In this document: positions 1 to 6,204 of the stretch, piece after piece
Numbering within the stretch: the stretch's first letter is position 1
How the letters are laid out: each line of letters opens with the position of its first letter
NCBI GenBank assembly: GCA_036732565.1
Contig: DAINCF010000227.1
Location: 1 to 10,884, forward strand
DNA length: 10,884 nucleotides
Direction: 5' to 3'
From: JAIVJN01 sp036732565
GTDB taxonomy: Bacteria; Acidobacteriota; Vicinamibacteria; Vicinamibacterales; UBA2999
The notes under the pieces: model-generated
The model's input: only the letters and a program-made list of their open reading frames with translations
Database searches by the model: none
Told to the model about the DNA's origin: nothing
Position numbers and translations under genes: made by a program

Positions 1-1295
1 GTCACGGCCTGCGTGGCGTAGGTCAGCGCCGGGTCGAGCTCACGCATGCGCAGATGGATCGACGACAGCGCGACTTGGGCCGGCACGAACGCCGGCGTCA
101 ACCCCAACGTCTCAGTGAACGCGGCGCGGGCCTCGTCGATCTTGCCCTGCCGCAGGTAGGTCTCAGCCAGCCAGTAGTGCGCGCTCGCATAGTCGGGCGC
201 CGCCGAGACCGCCGCGCGCAACTGCGTCACCGCCTCGTCCGTCTTTTGCTCGGCGAGCAGGAACCGCGCCTTGATCACGTAGCCCTGCGGGGCTTTCGGC
301 GCCGACTTGATGGCCTGATCGACGTTCGCGTGCCCCTCGTCTTTTCGACCGTCCGTATACGCGATCGCCGCGAGGCGTAAGGTGGCGGGGAGAAAGTCGG
401 CCTGGTTCTTCTGCAGCGCCTTCAGGCGCTCGACGGCGAGATCGGTTCGGCCCGTGGAGCTGTAGACATCGGCCAGGACGAAGCTCGGCGTCGAGTCTTT
501 CGTCTCGTCGATCAGTTTCAAGAGAAACGGCTCGGCCCGATCGAGCTGCCGCGATGTCAGGTACAACGCCACCGTCGATCGCAGCGCGATGATGTTGTGC
601 GGATCGAGCTCCAGCGCCTTGAGAAACGCCGTCTCGGCCTGCGCGCGATCGCCGACTGCGAGACGATAATTGCCAAGCGCCACCTGGGCCGCCGCCGATG
701 CGGGATCGAGCTCGATGGCCTTGGCGAAGGCCGCCTCGGCCTCCGCCCGATTGCCGCGCTGCAGCTCGAAGTTGCCGAGCGAGGCGTACGAGAGGCCGGG
801 ATTGGGATCCGTCTTGATGGCGCGCTGCATCTGCTCGACGGCGGCATCGAAGTCCTTCATGCCGGCCAGGGCATTGCCGAGCAGGATGTGAGCCTGGATG
901 TCGTTGGGATCGCCGGCCAGCACCTTTTCCGCGCGCGCCTTCGCGTCCTGGTGGCGTCCGCTCAGCAGCAAGAGCATGCCGGCCTTGAGCTGTACCTTCG
1001 CGTCCGGCAGGAGATCCGCGGCTCGGACGTACTCGCGGAACGCGTTGTCCGCGTCGCCAATCTGAGCATAGGCATCGGCGAGCTGATAGCGAGCCTCGCC
1101 AAAGCGCGCGTCGATCTGCACGGCGTTGCGAAGCTCGATGATGGCCTCGTTGTATTTCTTCTGCGCGAAGTACGCCCGCCCGCGCTCGAGATGCTCTTGC
1201 TTGGCCGCTTGCGGATCCGTCGAGCACGCCCCGATCACCATGACAACCAGCGTCACGGCGATCAACGTCCCCGCACGTTCGAAAAGCTTCGTCAC
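1..1295 (-). CDS. prsT: PrsT-like TPR lipoprotein of the PEP-CTERM/exosortase system (N-terminal part, runs off left edge)
   Basis: The frame opens at a GTG (1295-1293) with GGAG at 1307-1304, 8 nt upstream, and stays open to base 1, giving 431 codons without a stop. Residues 8-23 are hydrophobic and end in the lipobox I-G-A-C, so Cys24 is the likely lipidated residue: an export-dependent outer-envelope lipoprotein. From about residue 36 the protein is a run of tetratricopeptide repeats, with the pattern of small residues and D-P-x turns visible in units such as YNEAIIELRNAVQID and NRAEAEAAFAKAIELDP. A TPR lipoprotein directly downstream of exosortase and epsI is the arrangement of PrsT (PEP-CTERM system TPR lipoprotein), whose members are usually about 900 residues, so roughly half is missing here. 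Family knowledge links PrsT to exopolysaccharide and PEP-CTERM export; its exact role is unknown. It starts 67 nt after the epsI stop and is probably cotranscribed. A generic TPR scaffold lipoprotein is the alternative. Confidence 0.85.
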   Translation of the reverse strand, partial: MTKLFERAGTLIAVTLVVMVIGACSTDPQAAKQEHLERGRAYFAQKKYNEAIIELRNAVQIDARFGEARYQLADAYAQIGDADNAFREYVRAADLLPDAKVQLKAGMLLLLSGRHQDAKARAEKVLAGDPNDIQAHILLGNALAGMKDFDAAVEQMQRAIKTDPNPGLSYASLGNFELQRGNRAEAEAAFAKAIELDPASAAAQVALGNYRLAVGDRAQAETAFLKALELDPHNIIALRSTVALYLTSRQLDRAEPFLLKLIDETKDSTPSFVLADVYSSTGRTDLAVERLKALQKNQADFLPATLRLAAIAYTDGRKDEGHANVDQAIKSAPKAPQGYVIKARFLLAEQKTDEAVTQLRAAVSAAPDYASAHYWLAETYLRQGKIDEARAAFTETLGLTPAFVPAQVALSSIHLRMRELDPALTYATQAV

Positions 1296-1307
1296 AATCA
1301 AGTCTCC

Positions 1308-1343
1308 AAGCCCCAGGCCCCAGGCCCGAAGCCCCGAAAGCCT
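1308..1343. repeat. Short C/G-rich slipped repeat between epsI and the TPR gene
   Basis: The 67-nt gap between epsI and the TPR lipoprotein gene contains near-tandem copies of a C-rich octamer (CCCCAGGC, then CCCCAGGC again, then CCCGAAGC and CCCGAAAGC). No stable terminator with a T-run is visible, so read-through from epsI into the TPR gene is likely. It may be simple slippage sequence. Confidence 0.35.
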
Positions 1344-1362
1344 CAGGGCGGCCCCGCCATCT

Positions 1363-2013
1363 TCAGTTCGGCAAATAGTCTGCGAGGTGCGGATACAACG
1401 CCTGGACGAAACGGCGCGATCGATCGTCGGCAAGGGCGCCTGAGAGATCCGATCCACGAATCGGGCTGATGACGCGGACGAGCGCGCCATCCGTCCGATG
1501 ACGCGTCGCGGCATCCCACACCAGAAAAGCCTTGCTCAGATATTCGTTCGCGACCGATCGTCCGCGCCCCTGATACCAATAGAGCGCCACCTGCCGCTCG
1601 TCGCCCTTTTGAATCAGGACGCGATTGACATCGATCGCGGCACCATCGCGCGAGGGGATGACGATGCGCTCCGCCACGGTCGGAAGCCATCCGGCACCTG
1701 GCAAGCAGTTCATCGGCGAGTGAATCGTATCGCCCTTGCGCTGACTCATGTAGTAGCCAACATACACGCTCAGCACCGGCTCGCCGCGCTCGGAGTAGAT
1801 CCGCGACACGTAGTCATCGACGCCAAGCACTTGGAGCGTCGTGGCATCCAGATCCGGCGCACGCTGTCCCCTCCACTCCCCAATCGTCATCGGGAGCGCC
1901 GCGAGGGACTGGCGCGCCGGGATCTGCTCGGGTCGTGCCGCCGCGTTCAGGTACACGGCGGTGCCGGCAAGCATCGCCGCAATCGCCAACAGTCGGCTGC
2001 TGTAAATGATCAT
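1363..2013 (-). CDS. epsI: EpsI, exosortase-associated protein (DUF3485 family)
   Basis: This 216-residue protein begins at ATG 2013-2011, which overlaps the exosortase stop in an ATGA junction, so the two are probably translationally coupled. Residues 6-22 form one hydrophobic segment (signal anchor), after which the chain would lie outside the inner membrane. The EpsI hallmark is at residues 98-109: H-S-P-M-N-C-L-P-G-A-G-W, with His98 and Cys103. A second family-like block, Y-W-Y-Q-G-R-G-R, is at 145-152. The protein is known only as a partner of exosortases; in many bacteria this domain is fused to the C-terminus of the exosortase, whereas here it is a separate gene. Length fits a stand-alone EpsI. 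Its biochemical activity is not established, although the invariant Cys and His invite a catalytic or acyl-handling role. The same reading frame stays open back to 2742 inside the exosortase gene, but that part is a shadow. Confidence 0.9.
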   Translation of the reverse strand: MIIYSSRLLAIAAMLAGTAVYLNAAARPEQIPARQSLAALPMTIGEWRGQRAPDLDATTLQVLGVDDYVSRIYSERGEPVLSVYVGYYMSQRKGDTIHSPMNCLPGAGWLPTVAERIVIPSRDGAAIDVNRVLIQKGDERQVALYWYQGRGRSVANEYLSKAFLVWDAATRHRTDGALVRVISPIRGSDLSGALADDRSRRFVQALYPHLADYLPN

Positions 2014-2957
2014 GCGCTGATGGCGGCGTGGGCGTCGCCGTCGGGGGCCACATGTGGGCGCGGATGCGGCCGTTCCGGAAAGAACCAGACGAGCGCCTGC
2101 TGTCCGATCAACAACATCGCCAGCGCCACGACGAACACGATCCATCCAGAAAACGTGTGCAAGAAGCCTTCGGCGGCTGCGTTGCCATAGTAGTGGGCCG
2201 CCACCCCCGTGCCGGCCACGCGAAGACCGTTCGAGAGCACCGCGATCGGCACCGTGGCCAACGCCAAGGTCACTCGCACCCACGATCGCGAGTCCATGAA
2301 GTAGCCGAGGACGATGCCCAAGGTGAGGAGCGAGATGAGCGAACGAATGCCGCTGCACGCTTCCGCCACTTCCAGTTGAATCGTCGCCAGCGCGATGACG
2401 TTCCCCTCGCGAAGCACCGGAATGTCCAACGCGCTCAATCCGGCGGCGCCGACGCGCGAGGCGACGAGCTGTAACGGGAACGCGATCTGGTTGAAAATCA
2501 ACACGGGTATCGGGATCATCAACGCCAGGAACAGGAGCGGGAACAACAGGATTCGTAGGGGCCGCCATCCCAGCACGAAGACGATCGCGCCGGCGAGGAC
2601 CCAGAGCAGCGAAACCCGCGTCAGGAACAATTCCGCCCCAAGCACGCCCGCCACAAGCAGCGCCAGGCCAAAGGCGATGAGACCGAGACCCACGAGGTCG
2701 GGGGCCTTCAGCGCCTGGGCGAGGGCGCGGCGCCGCTCCCACACGAAGTACGCCGCGATCGGGACGATCAGGAAGCCGTGGGAGTAGTTGTCGTCGGTCG
2801 ACCAGTCGAGGACGAGATCACGGAAGACCCCCGCATAGAGGACACCGAAGCTCGCGATGACGAGGGCAACAGCGACGAAACTCCGGAGATTTCCGTGAGC
2901 AGAGGCGTTCAACCTGGGAATTCCCGGACTCTCTGTAGCAAGGCGAAGGCCATTCAC
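2010..2957 (-). CDS. xrt: Exosortase (membrane transpeptidase-like sorting enzyme for PEP-CTERM proteins)
   Basis: A polytopic inner-membrane protein of 315 residues from GTG 2957, with about eight hydrophobic segments. The exosortase catalytic triad is visible: Cys201 in E-A-C-S-G-I-R-S-L, Arg246 in S-N-G-L-R-V-A-G, and His267 in L-H-T-F-S-G-W. The early motif D-D-N-Y-S-H-G (residues 55-61) also fits. The enzyme is expected to recognise and cleave PEP-CTERM tails and transfer the protein to an acceptor at the cell surface. Neighbours agree: epsI follows with a 4-nt overlap and a PEP-CTERM substrate lies upstream on the same strand. The start is uncertain. GTG 2957 is the first start after an in-frame stop and lacks a clear ribosome site, while a sigma-54-like element covers 2952-2937; if that element is used, translation would begin at TTG 2912 (residue 16), before the first membrane segment, giving 300 residues. 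The precise Xrt subtype cannot be assigned by eye. Confidence 0.92.
   Translation of the reverse strand: MNGLRLATESPGIPRLNASAHGNLRSFVAVALVIASFGVLYAGVFRDLVLDWSTDDNYSHGFLIVPIAAYFVWERRRALAQALKAPDLVGLGLIAFGLALLVAGVLGAELFLTRVSLLWVLAGAIVFVLGWRPLRILLFPLLFLALMIPIPVLIFNQIAFPLQLVASRVGAAGLSALDIPVLREGNVIALATIQLEVAEACSGIRSLISLLTLGIVLGYFMDSRSWVRVTLALATVPIAVLSNGLRVAGTGVAAHYYGNAAAEGFLHTFSGWIVFVVALAMLLIGQQALVWFFPERPHPRPHVAPDGDAHAAISA
2937..2952 (-). promoter_or_regulatory. Sigma-54 -24/-12 promoter candidate for exosortase-epsI
   Basis: Read on the minus strand the sequence is TGGCCTTCGCCTTGCT, with GG and GC separated by exactly 10 nt as sigma-54 requires, and the TGGC and TTGCT cores intact. Transcription would start near 2926. 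It lies inside the first codons of the longest exosortase frame, so either it is a chance match or the real start codon is downstream. Confidence 0.5.
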
Positions 2958-3253
2958 AGTAACAGCTAAGGTGGGCTAGTTCCGTCAGTTTTGTCGTTTC
3001 CGAGTAGGGCAACAGCCCGCGATCGGACGAAAGTCTCTGTCTTGTATGACTTTCTTCACGCCTGGGGCAATTTCTCCTGATACTACACCCTCAAAAGGAA
3101 AGGCCCAGCGGCGACGCTATCGTTGCATCGCCTCTGAGCCCTTGATCGCCGAACCGGGAACCAGGGATCCCGTCGGCCACGAGTCCCCACGCGGCAACCG
3201 CGTTGGGGTGGCACCGCGCTATCTGCGCGTGTGGGTCTCTGCGTGCACGGGGC
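2958..3253. other. Intergenic region between PEP-CTERM gene and exosortase, with hairpins
   Basis: No gene is supported in these 296 bases. A stem is visible at 3185-3208 (CCCCA/TGGGG and CGCGG/CCGCG arms, loop CAA, one bulged T), 46-69 nt downstream of the PEP-CTERM stop. It has no T-run after it on either strand, so it could stabilise the 3' end of that mRNA rather than act as a classic terminator. A smaller GGGC-AACA-GCCC hairpin lies at 3007-3018. No clear sigma-70 promoter for the exosortase was recognised here. Confidence 0.5.
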
Positions 3254-3829
3254 TTAGCCGGCCTTGCGGCGGCGAAGCCGGCGGGCGATGCCCGCCAAAC
3301 CTGCCAGACCCGATCCGAACAGCAGCAGGCTGGCCGGCTCCGGGACTGGGGTGGGGTTGGCCGCCGGCGTCTGCGACGTGCTCGCCAACGGCTCGACAAT
3401 GCCGTCGCTGCCGAATTCCAGGGACGCAGTGCGGAGACCCGTATGCCACGAGCCCGACGTCAGCACGTCGAGCACGGCCTGGGGTGTCGAGCTGCGCTCC
3501 AACGCAAACGCGATCTGCACGAAATCGCTGGCAGGCATGGCCTTGCTGGCCATCGTGGCGCCCGGCCGGTCGATGACCGTCATCGAGCCGAACAGATCGG
3601 CGCGAGCGTCGAAGGCGGTCTCTGACGTCGCACGTGTGTCGGACGGGGTGAACGATTCCTCGGTCGCTTCGCAGTGCCGAACGCTGCCCGTCAGACATTC
3701 CGGGCTCAGCGTGTACGCTTCGCTGTGAACCGGCAGTGCCGACAGCGCCGCCGCTATCATCACTCCCGGCAGCGCCAAACGCGCTCGATGTTGCAAGGTC
3801 GTAATCGGGGGGATGGAACGCCTTCGCAT
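3254..3829 (-). CDS. PEP-CTERM sorting-domain protein (exosortase substrate)
   Basis: A 191-residue secreted protein. The N-terminus has a basic stretch (residues 2-17), a hydrophobic core (18-33) and a likely signal-peptidase site after Ala38 (S-E-A, then YTL). The C-terminal 30 residues are a textbook PEP-CTERM tail: V-P-E-P-A-S at 162-167, a hydrophobic helix LLLFGSGLAGLAGIA, then R-R-L-R-R-R-K. A Pro/Thr/Ala-rich linker (about 151-161) precedes it. The mature central part (39-150) matches no domain I know; it has two cysteines close together (P-E-C and R-H-C, near residues 44 and 53) and a W-H-T-G-L block near residue 128. It should be exported by Sec, held by its tail and processed by the adjacent exosortase. 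The start ATG at 3829 has a purine-rich GAGGAAGG upstream, and a sigma-54-type promoter lies at 3886-3871. It diverges from the sigma-54 activator gene, which suggests direct control. Confidence 0.93.
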   Translation of the reverse strand: MRRRSIPPITTLQHRARLALPGVMIAAALSALPVHSEAYTLSPECLTGSVRHCEATEESFTPSDTRATSETAFDARADLFGSMTVIDRPGATMASKAMPASDFVQIAFALERSSTPQAVLDVLTSGSWHTGLRTASLEFGSDGIVEPLASTSQTPAANPTPVPEPASLLLFGSGLAGLAGIARRLRRRKAG

Positions 3830-3870
3830 GACTGTCGACTTCCGCCTTCCTCTCTGACGCGCGCCACTAC

Positions 3871-3886
3871 AGCAATTCCTTGGCCA
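3871..3886 (-). promoter_or_regulatory. Sigma-54 -24/-12 promoter of the PEP-CTERM gene
   Basis: On the minus strand the sequence is TGGCCAAGGAATTGCT: GG at 3885-3884 and GC at 3873-3872, 10 nt apart. The predicted start is near 3860, which leaves a leader of about 31 nt carrying the GAGGAAGG ribosome site before the ATG at 3829. Position and spacing are ideal for this gene. Confidence 0.72.
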
Positions 3887-3973
3887 ACTGTCGAGACCCT
3901 CGCTCGACTATAGCGCTAGTGATTCCGCAGGCCTTTTCGTGACACGTGGTTGCAAACCCGCCCCACGAGGCGA

Positions 3974-4004
3974 AAGGTAAGTACCGCCGGAGACCACTTA
4001 CCTT
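3974..4004. promoter_or_regulatory. Perfect inverted repeat, candidate enhancer site for the sigma-54 activator
   Basis: AAGGTAAGT (3974-3982) and its exact reverse complement ACTTACCTT (3996-4004) flank a 13-nt spacer. It lies 88-118 bp upstream of the -24 element of the PEP-CTERM promoter, the usual distance for an activator-binding enhancer. It is also about 121 bp upstream of the activator gene's own -35 box, so autoregulation is possible. A partial look-alike (GGTAAG followed by ACCG) occurs at 6343-6354, ahead of the sugar operon promoter. Confidence 0.5.
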
Positions 4005-4124
4005 GATCAAAATCGGGCCCGGGAGAGAATCTGGAAGAGGCCAGCGAGAGTTGCCGATCCGAATTCTGTACTTTGAGAGCCAGACTTTTTTCAGCAGAAG
4101 TGAGCAGTTCCTCGTTTTAGGTGC

Positions 4125-4154
4125 TTGATCTTTTCTACCAAATGCAGGTATAAA
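4125..4154 (+). promoter_or_regulatory. Sigma-70-type promoter for the sigma-54 activator gene
   Basis: TTGATC (4125-4130) and TATAAA (4149-4154) are separated by 18 nt, in a locally A/T-richer stretch. Transcription would start near 4161, giving a leader of about 59 nt before ATG 4220. No sigma-54-type element was seen for this gene. Confidence 0.55.
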
Positions 4155-4219
4155 GTTACGTGTTCGTCGCTCCTGTCATATAGAGTTCTCGACTGTCTTC
4201 CCTCGACAAAGTAGAACCC

Positions 4220-5374
4220 ATGCGGAACAGCGTGACCTTGATTGGACGCAGTGCAGCCCTGCGGCTGGTGCAACAAGAGGTCGAGTACGCGGCCCGATCA
4301 GATGCGAAGGTCCTCATCACCGGCGCGAGCGGCGTCGGCAAAGAGATCATCGCCCACCTCATCCATGAGCGTAGCAAACGACGGCATGCGCCGCTGATGA
4401 CCATCAACTGCGCGGCGATGCCCGATACGTTGCTCGAGTCCGAGCTCTTCGGGCATGCGCGCGGCAGCTTCACGGACGCGTATCGCGACAAGCGCGGCCT
4501 CTTCGAGTCCGCCCACAACGGCACCGTCTTCATGGACGAGGTGGGCGAGATGTCGCTGCGCATGCAGGCGCTGCTCTTGCGCTTCCTCGAGACCGGCGAG
4601 ATTCAGCGCGTCGGCACCGACGACCGGCGCAAGCTGACCGCCGACGTGCGGATCATCGCCGCGACCAATCGCCGCGTCCTCGAGCGCATTCAATCGGGCG
4701 ACTTCCGCGAGGATCTGTACTACCGGCTGAACGTGATTCACATCACGATTCCACCGCTCAAGGATCGTCCCGACGATGTCCAGCCGCTGCTCGAGCACTT
4801 CCTTCGCGTGTTCGCCGAGCAGCATGGCGTGCCGCTCCCCGTATGCACGCCGGACGCGCTCCGCGTGCTGGAGAGCTACGAATGGCCCGGCAACGTTCGC
4901 GAGCTGCGCAATATCGCGGAGCGATTGATCTGCCGCTGCGCCGGCTCGAGCATCCGTCCGCAAGACCTGCCGAGTGAAGTCATCGCGCCGGCGGCGGTGG
5001 TGCCGATCATCAGCGAGAACGGCAAGGTGGTGCCGCCGATGGTGGCGCAAGCGCTGATGGACCGCATGCTGCACGGCGGCGAATCGTTCTGGGAAGTCGC
5101 GTACGAGCCGTTCATGTCGCGCGATCTCACGCGCGATGATCTGCGGTTTCTCGTTCGCGGCGGGCTCGAAGAGACGCGCGGCAACTACAAGGCGCTCGTG
5201 CAGTTGTTCAACATGCCGCCGAACGACTACAAGCGCTTCCTCAACTTCCTGCGCAAGTACGGATGCCACATGCCGTTTCAACGCTTCCGCATGGCGCCCA
5301 TCCGCACCGACGCGATCGGCGAGAGCGTCGCGCGCGATCGCGAGAGCGTCGATCGCGGATTCGCGCGACTCTAG
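4220..5374 (+). CDS. Stand-alone sigma-54-dependent activator (AAA+ enhancer-binding protein, variant GAFTGA loop)
   Basis: A 384-residue protein whose AAA+ sigma-54 interaction domain starts almost at the N-terminus (about residues 5-240). Visible elements: Walker A G-A-S-G-V-G-K at 35-41, the sigma-54 contact loop as G-S-F-T-D-A at 82-87 (canonical GAFTGA), Walker B V-F-M-D-E at 103-107, sensor I A-A-T-N at 147-150, arginine residues in F-R-E-D-L-Y-Y-R-L (162-170) and sensor II W-P-G-N-V-R-E-L-R at 222-230. There is no receiver, GAF or PAS domain in front. The C-terminus (about 303-348) looks like a diverged Fis-type helix-turn-helix, including E-T-R-G-N-Y-K-A-L and D-Y-K-R-F-L-N-F-L-R-K-Y, followed by a 35-residue tail. 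It should bind upstream DNA and remodel RNA polymerase-sigma-54 using ATP. Four sigma-54-like promoters within 4 kb make these neighbours its likely targets. The ribosome site is weak. Without a sensory domain, activity is presumably set by its level, a partner protein or the loop variant. Confidence 0.93.
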   Translation: MRNSVTLIGRSAALRLVQQEVEYAARSDAKVLITGASGVGKEIIAHLIHERSKRRHAPLMTINCAAMPDTLLESELFGHARGSFTDAYRDKRGLFESAHNGTVFMDEVGEMSLRMQALLLRFLETGEIQRVGTDDRRKLTADVRIIAATNRRVLERIQSGDFREDLYYRLNVIHITIPPLKDRPDDVQPLLEHFLRVFAEQHGVPLPVCTPDALRVLESYEWPGNVRELRNIAERLICRCAGSSIRPQDLPSEVIAPAAVVPIISENGKVVPPMVAQALMDRMLHGGESFWEVAYEPFMSRDLTRDDLRFLVRGGLEETRGNYKALVQLFNMPPNDYKRFLNFLRKYGCHMPFQRFRMAPIRTDAIGESVARDRESVDRGFARL

Positions 5375-5385
5375 ATCATCAGCCC

Positions 5386-5405
5386 GGCACCTCCGAAGAG
5401 GTGCC
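5386..5405. terminator. Hairpin downstream of the activator gene
   Basis: GGCACCTC and GAGGTGCC form a perfect 8-bp stem with a CGAA tetraloop, 12 nt after the activator stop. It is symmetric, so it could end transcripts from both convergent genes, but no T-run follows it. It resembles the second hairpin at 5434-5454 in sequence. Confidence 0.5.
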
Positions 5406-5433
5406 TGCCGACCACGATCAGATTGTGTGTGGA

Positions 5434-5454
5434 GGGCACCCCTCAGGGGTGCCC
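5434..5454. terminator. Second hairpin between the convergent genes
   Basis: GGGCACCCC and GGGGTGCCC form a perfect 9-bp stem around TCA. It lies 6 nt beyond the stop of the receiver-PilZ gene on the minus strand. Again no T-run follows. The GGCACC/GGTGCC core is shared with the hairpin at 5386-5405, so the pair may be copies of one intergenic element. Confidence 0.5.
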
Positions 5455-5459
5455 GCAGG

Positions 5460-6131
5460 TCAGCCGAGAACGGCTTCTGCTTGAAGGCCGTCGACGAAGC
5501 TGCGCCAGTTCGTGTCGGTCGCCGGCACCGAGATGCCGCAACTGAACGGCAGCGACGGATCGAGCTGGTGCATCCAGACGCGTCGCCCTTGCAGACCGAG
5601 GCCGTGCTCGGGGAGCTCGACGGAGAAGCCATCGTCCGGCACATCCGATCCGAAGATCTCCAACGCCATCCCGCCGTAGCTCACGTCGAGCACGCGGCCG
5701 CGAAGCCCACCGACGAGTACGTGAATGTCGTTGGTGGGTCGCTTGCGCGGCCAGCGACGTCGTGGCCGCGGGGCCATGAGCGCATCGGCCACCGCGCTGA
5801 CGAGATCGGATCCCGACAAGGGGCCGACGAGATATCGAGCGGCAAGGCCACGCGCTTCGGCCTCGAGTACTTGATCCGCCTGGCCGATCACGATCGCCAG
5901 CGTGCGTGGATGCTCGACGCGCGCGATCGCGACGAGATGCAAACCGTTGTACGGTCCCAACCGCACATCGGTGATGAGTACGTCGGGACTCGTTCCCGCG
6001 GCGAGGCTTTGCCTCGCTTCGGGAAAACCGGCGCACGCAGTGACGACGTAGCCGGCGGCCGTCAATGCCGACGAACGTCCAGAGAGCACCGAAGCATCAG
6101 TGCTGACAACTAGCAGGTGGTGCTCATGCAT
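5460..6131 (-). CDS. Degenerate receiver domain fused to a PilZ (c-di-GMP-binding) domain
   Basis: A 223-residue cytoplasmic protein from ATG 6131, which follows GGAAG by about 10 nt. Residues 5-118 have a CheY-like receiver fold with Asp55 at the phosphorylation position (V-L-I-T-D-V-R-L). Other conserved receiver residues are missing: the acidic pair reads S-T-D (10-12), the switch Thr/Ser position is Gly83-Gln84, and the invariant Lys is Gly103 in Y-L-V-G-P. It may therefore be a pseudo-receiver. Residues 121-217 form a PilZ domain with R-R-W-P-R at 125-129 (RxxxR) and D-V-S-Y-G-G at 149-154 (DxSxxG), the two motifs that hold c-di-GMP. There is no DNA-binding output domain. Its place between a sigma-54 activator and polysaccharide genes suggests c-di-GMP control of this locus, by contact with the activator or with an export component. 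An upstream GTG at 6209 is open in frame but would place a sigma-54-like promoter (6204-6189) inside the gene. Confidence 0.88.
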   Translation of the reverse strand: MHEHHLLVVSTDASVLSGRSSALTAAGYVVTACAGFPEARQSLAAGTSPDVLITDVRLGPYNGLHLVAIARVEHPRTLAIVIGQADQVLEAEARGLAARYLVGPLSGSDLVSAVADALMAPRPRRRWPRKRPTNDIHVLVGGLRGRVLDVSYGGMALEIFGSDVPDDGFSVELPEHGLGLQGRRVWMHQLDPSLPFSCGISVPATDTNWRSFVDGLQAEAVLG

Positions 6132-6171
6132 GCGCCGATGCTTCCGAAAGGGTACCGTATGAACAGAACAC

Positions 6172-6188
6172 GAGGTTGTCGTTACCTC
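6172..6188. promoter_or_regulatory. Short inverted repeat next to the receiver-PilZ promoter
   Basis: GAGGT (6172-6176) and ACCTC (6184-6188) are inverted around 7 nt. It directly abuts the -12 side of the sigma-54-like element at 6204-6189 and covers its predicted start near 6178, so it could be an operator. The arms are short and may occur by chance. Confidence 0.25.
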
Positions 6189-6204
6189 AGCAAAAAGAAG
6201 ACCA
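6189..6204 (-). promoter_or_regulatory. Sigma-54 -24/-12 promoter candidate for the receiver-PilZ gene
   Basis: On the minus strand the sequence is TGGTCTTCTTTTTGCT. GG and GC are 10 nt apart, with one departure from TGGC (T at the fourth base) and a T-rich stretch before TTGCT, as is common in sigma-54 promoters. The predicted start is near 6178, 47 nt before ATG 6131. Confidence 0.5.

Noticed and set aside
163..1227. A 354-codon minus-strand frame in the TPR region
   Set aside because: The frame starting at 1295 gives clear TPR repeats and a lipobox; this one is out of frame with it.
3185..3208. Rho-independent terminator of the PEP-CTERM gene
   Set aside because: The stem is strong, but no T-run follows on either strand, so it is listed only as a hairpin in the intergenic entry.
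2958..3253. Possible c-di-GMP riboswitch or other structured RNA before the exosortase
   Set aside because: I looked for the conserved GEMM-type core by eye on the minus strand and did not find it; only simple hairpins are present. A covariance-model search would settle it.
3046..3576. A 176-codon plus-strand frame over the PEP-CTERM region
   Set aside because: It is antisense to the PEP-CTERM gene for more than half its length and Arg/Pro/Trp-rich; no ribosome site or motif.
4298..5644. A 448-codon minus-strand open frame opposite the sigma-54 activator
   Set aside because: The plus-strand activator has all AAA+ motifs; the antisense product is biased to Arg, Ala and Val with no family resemblance.
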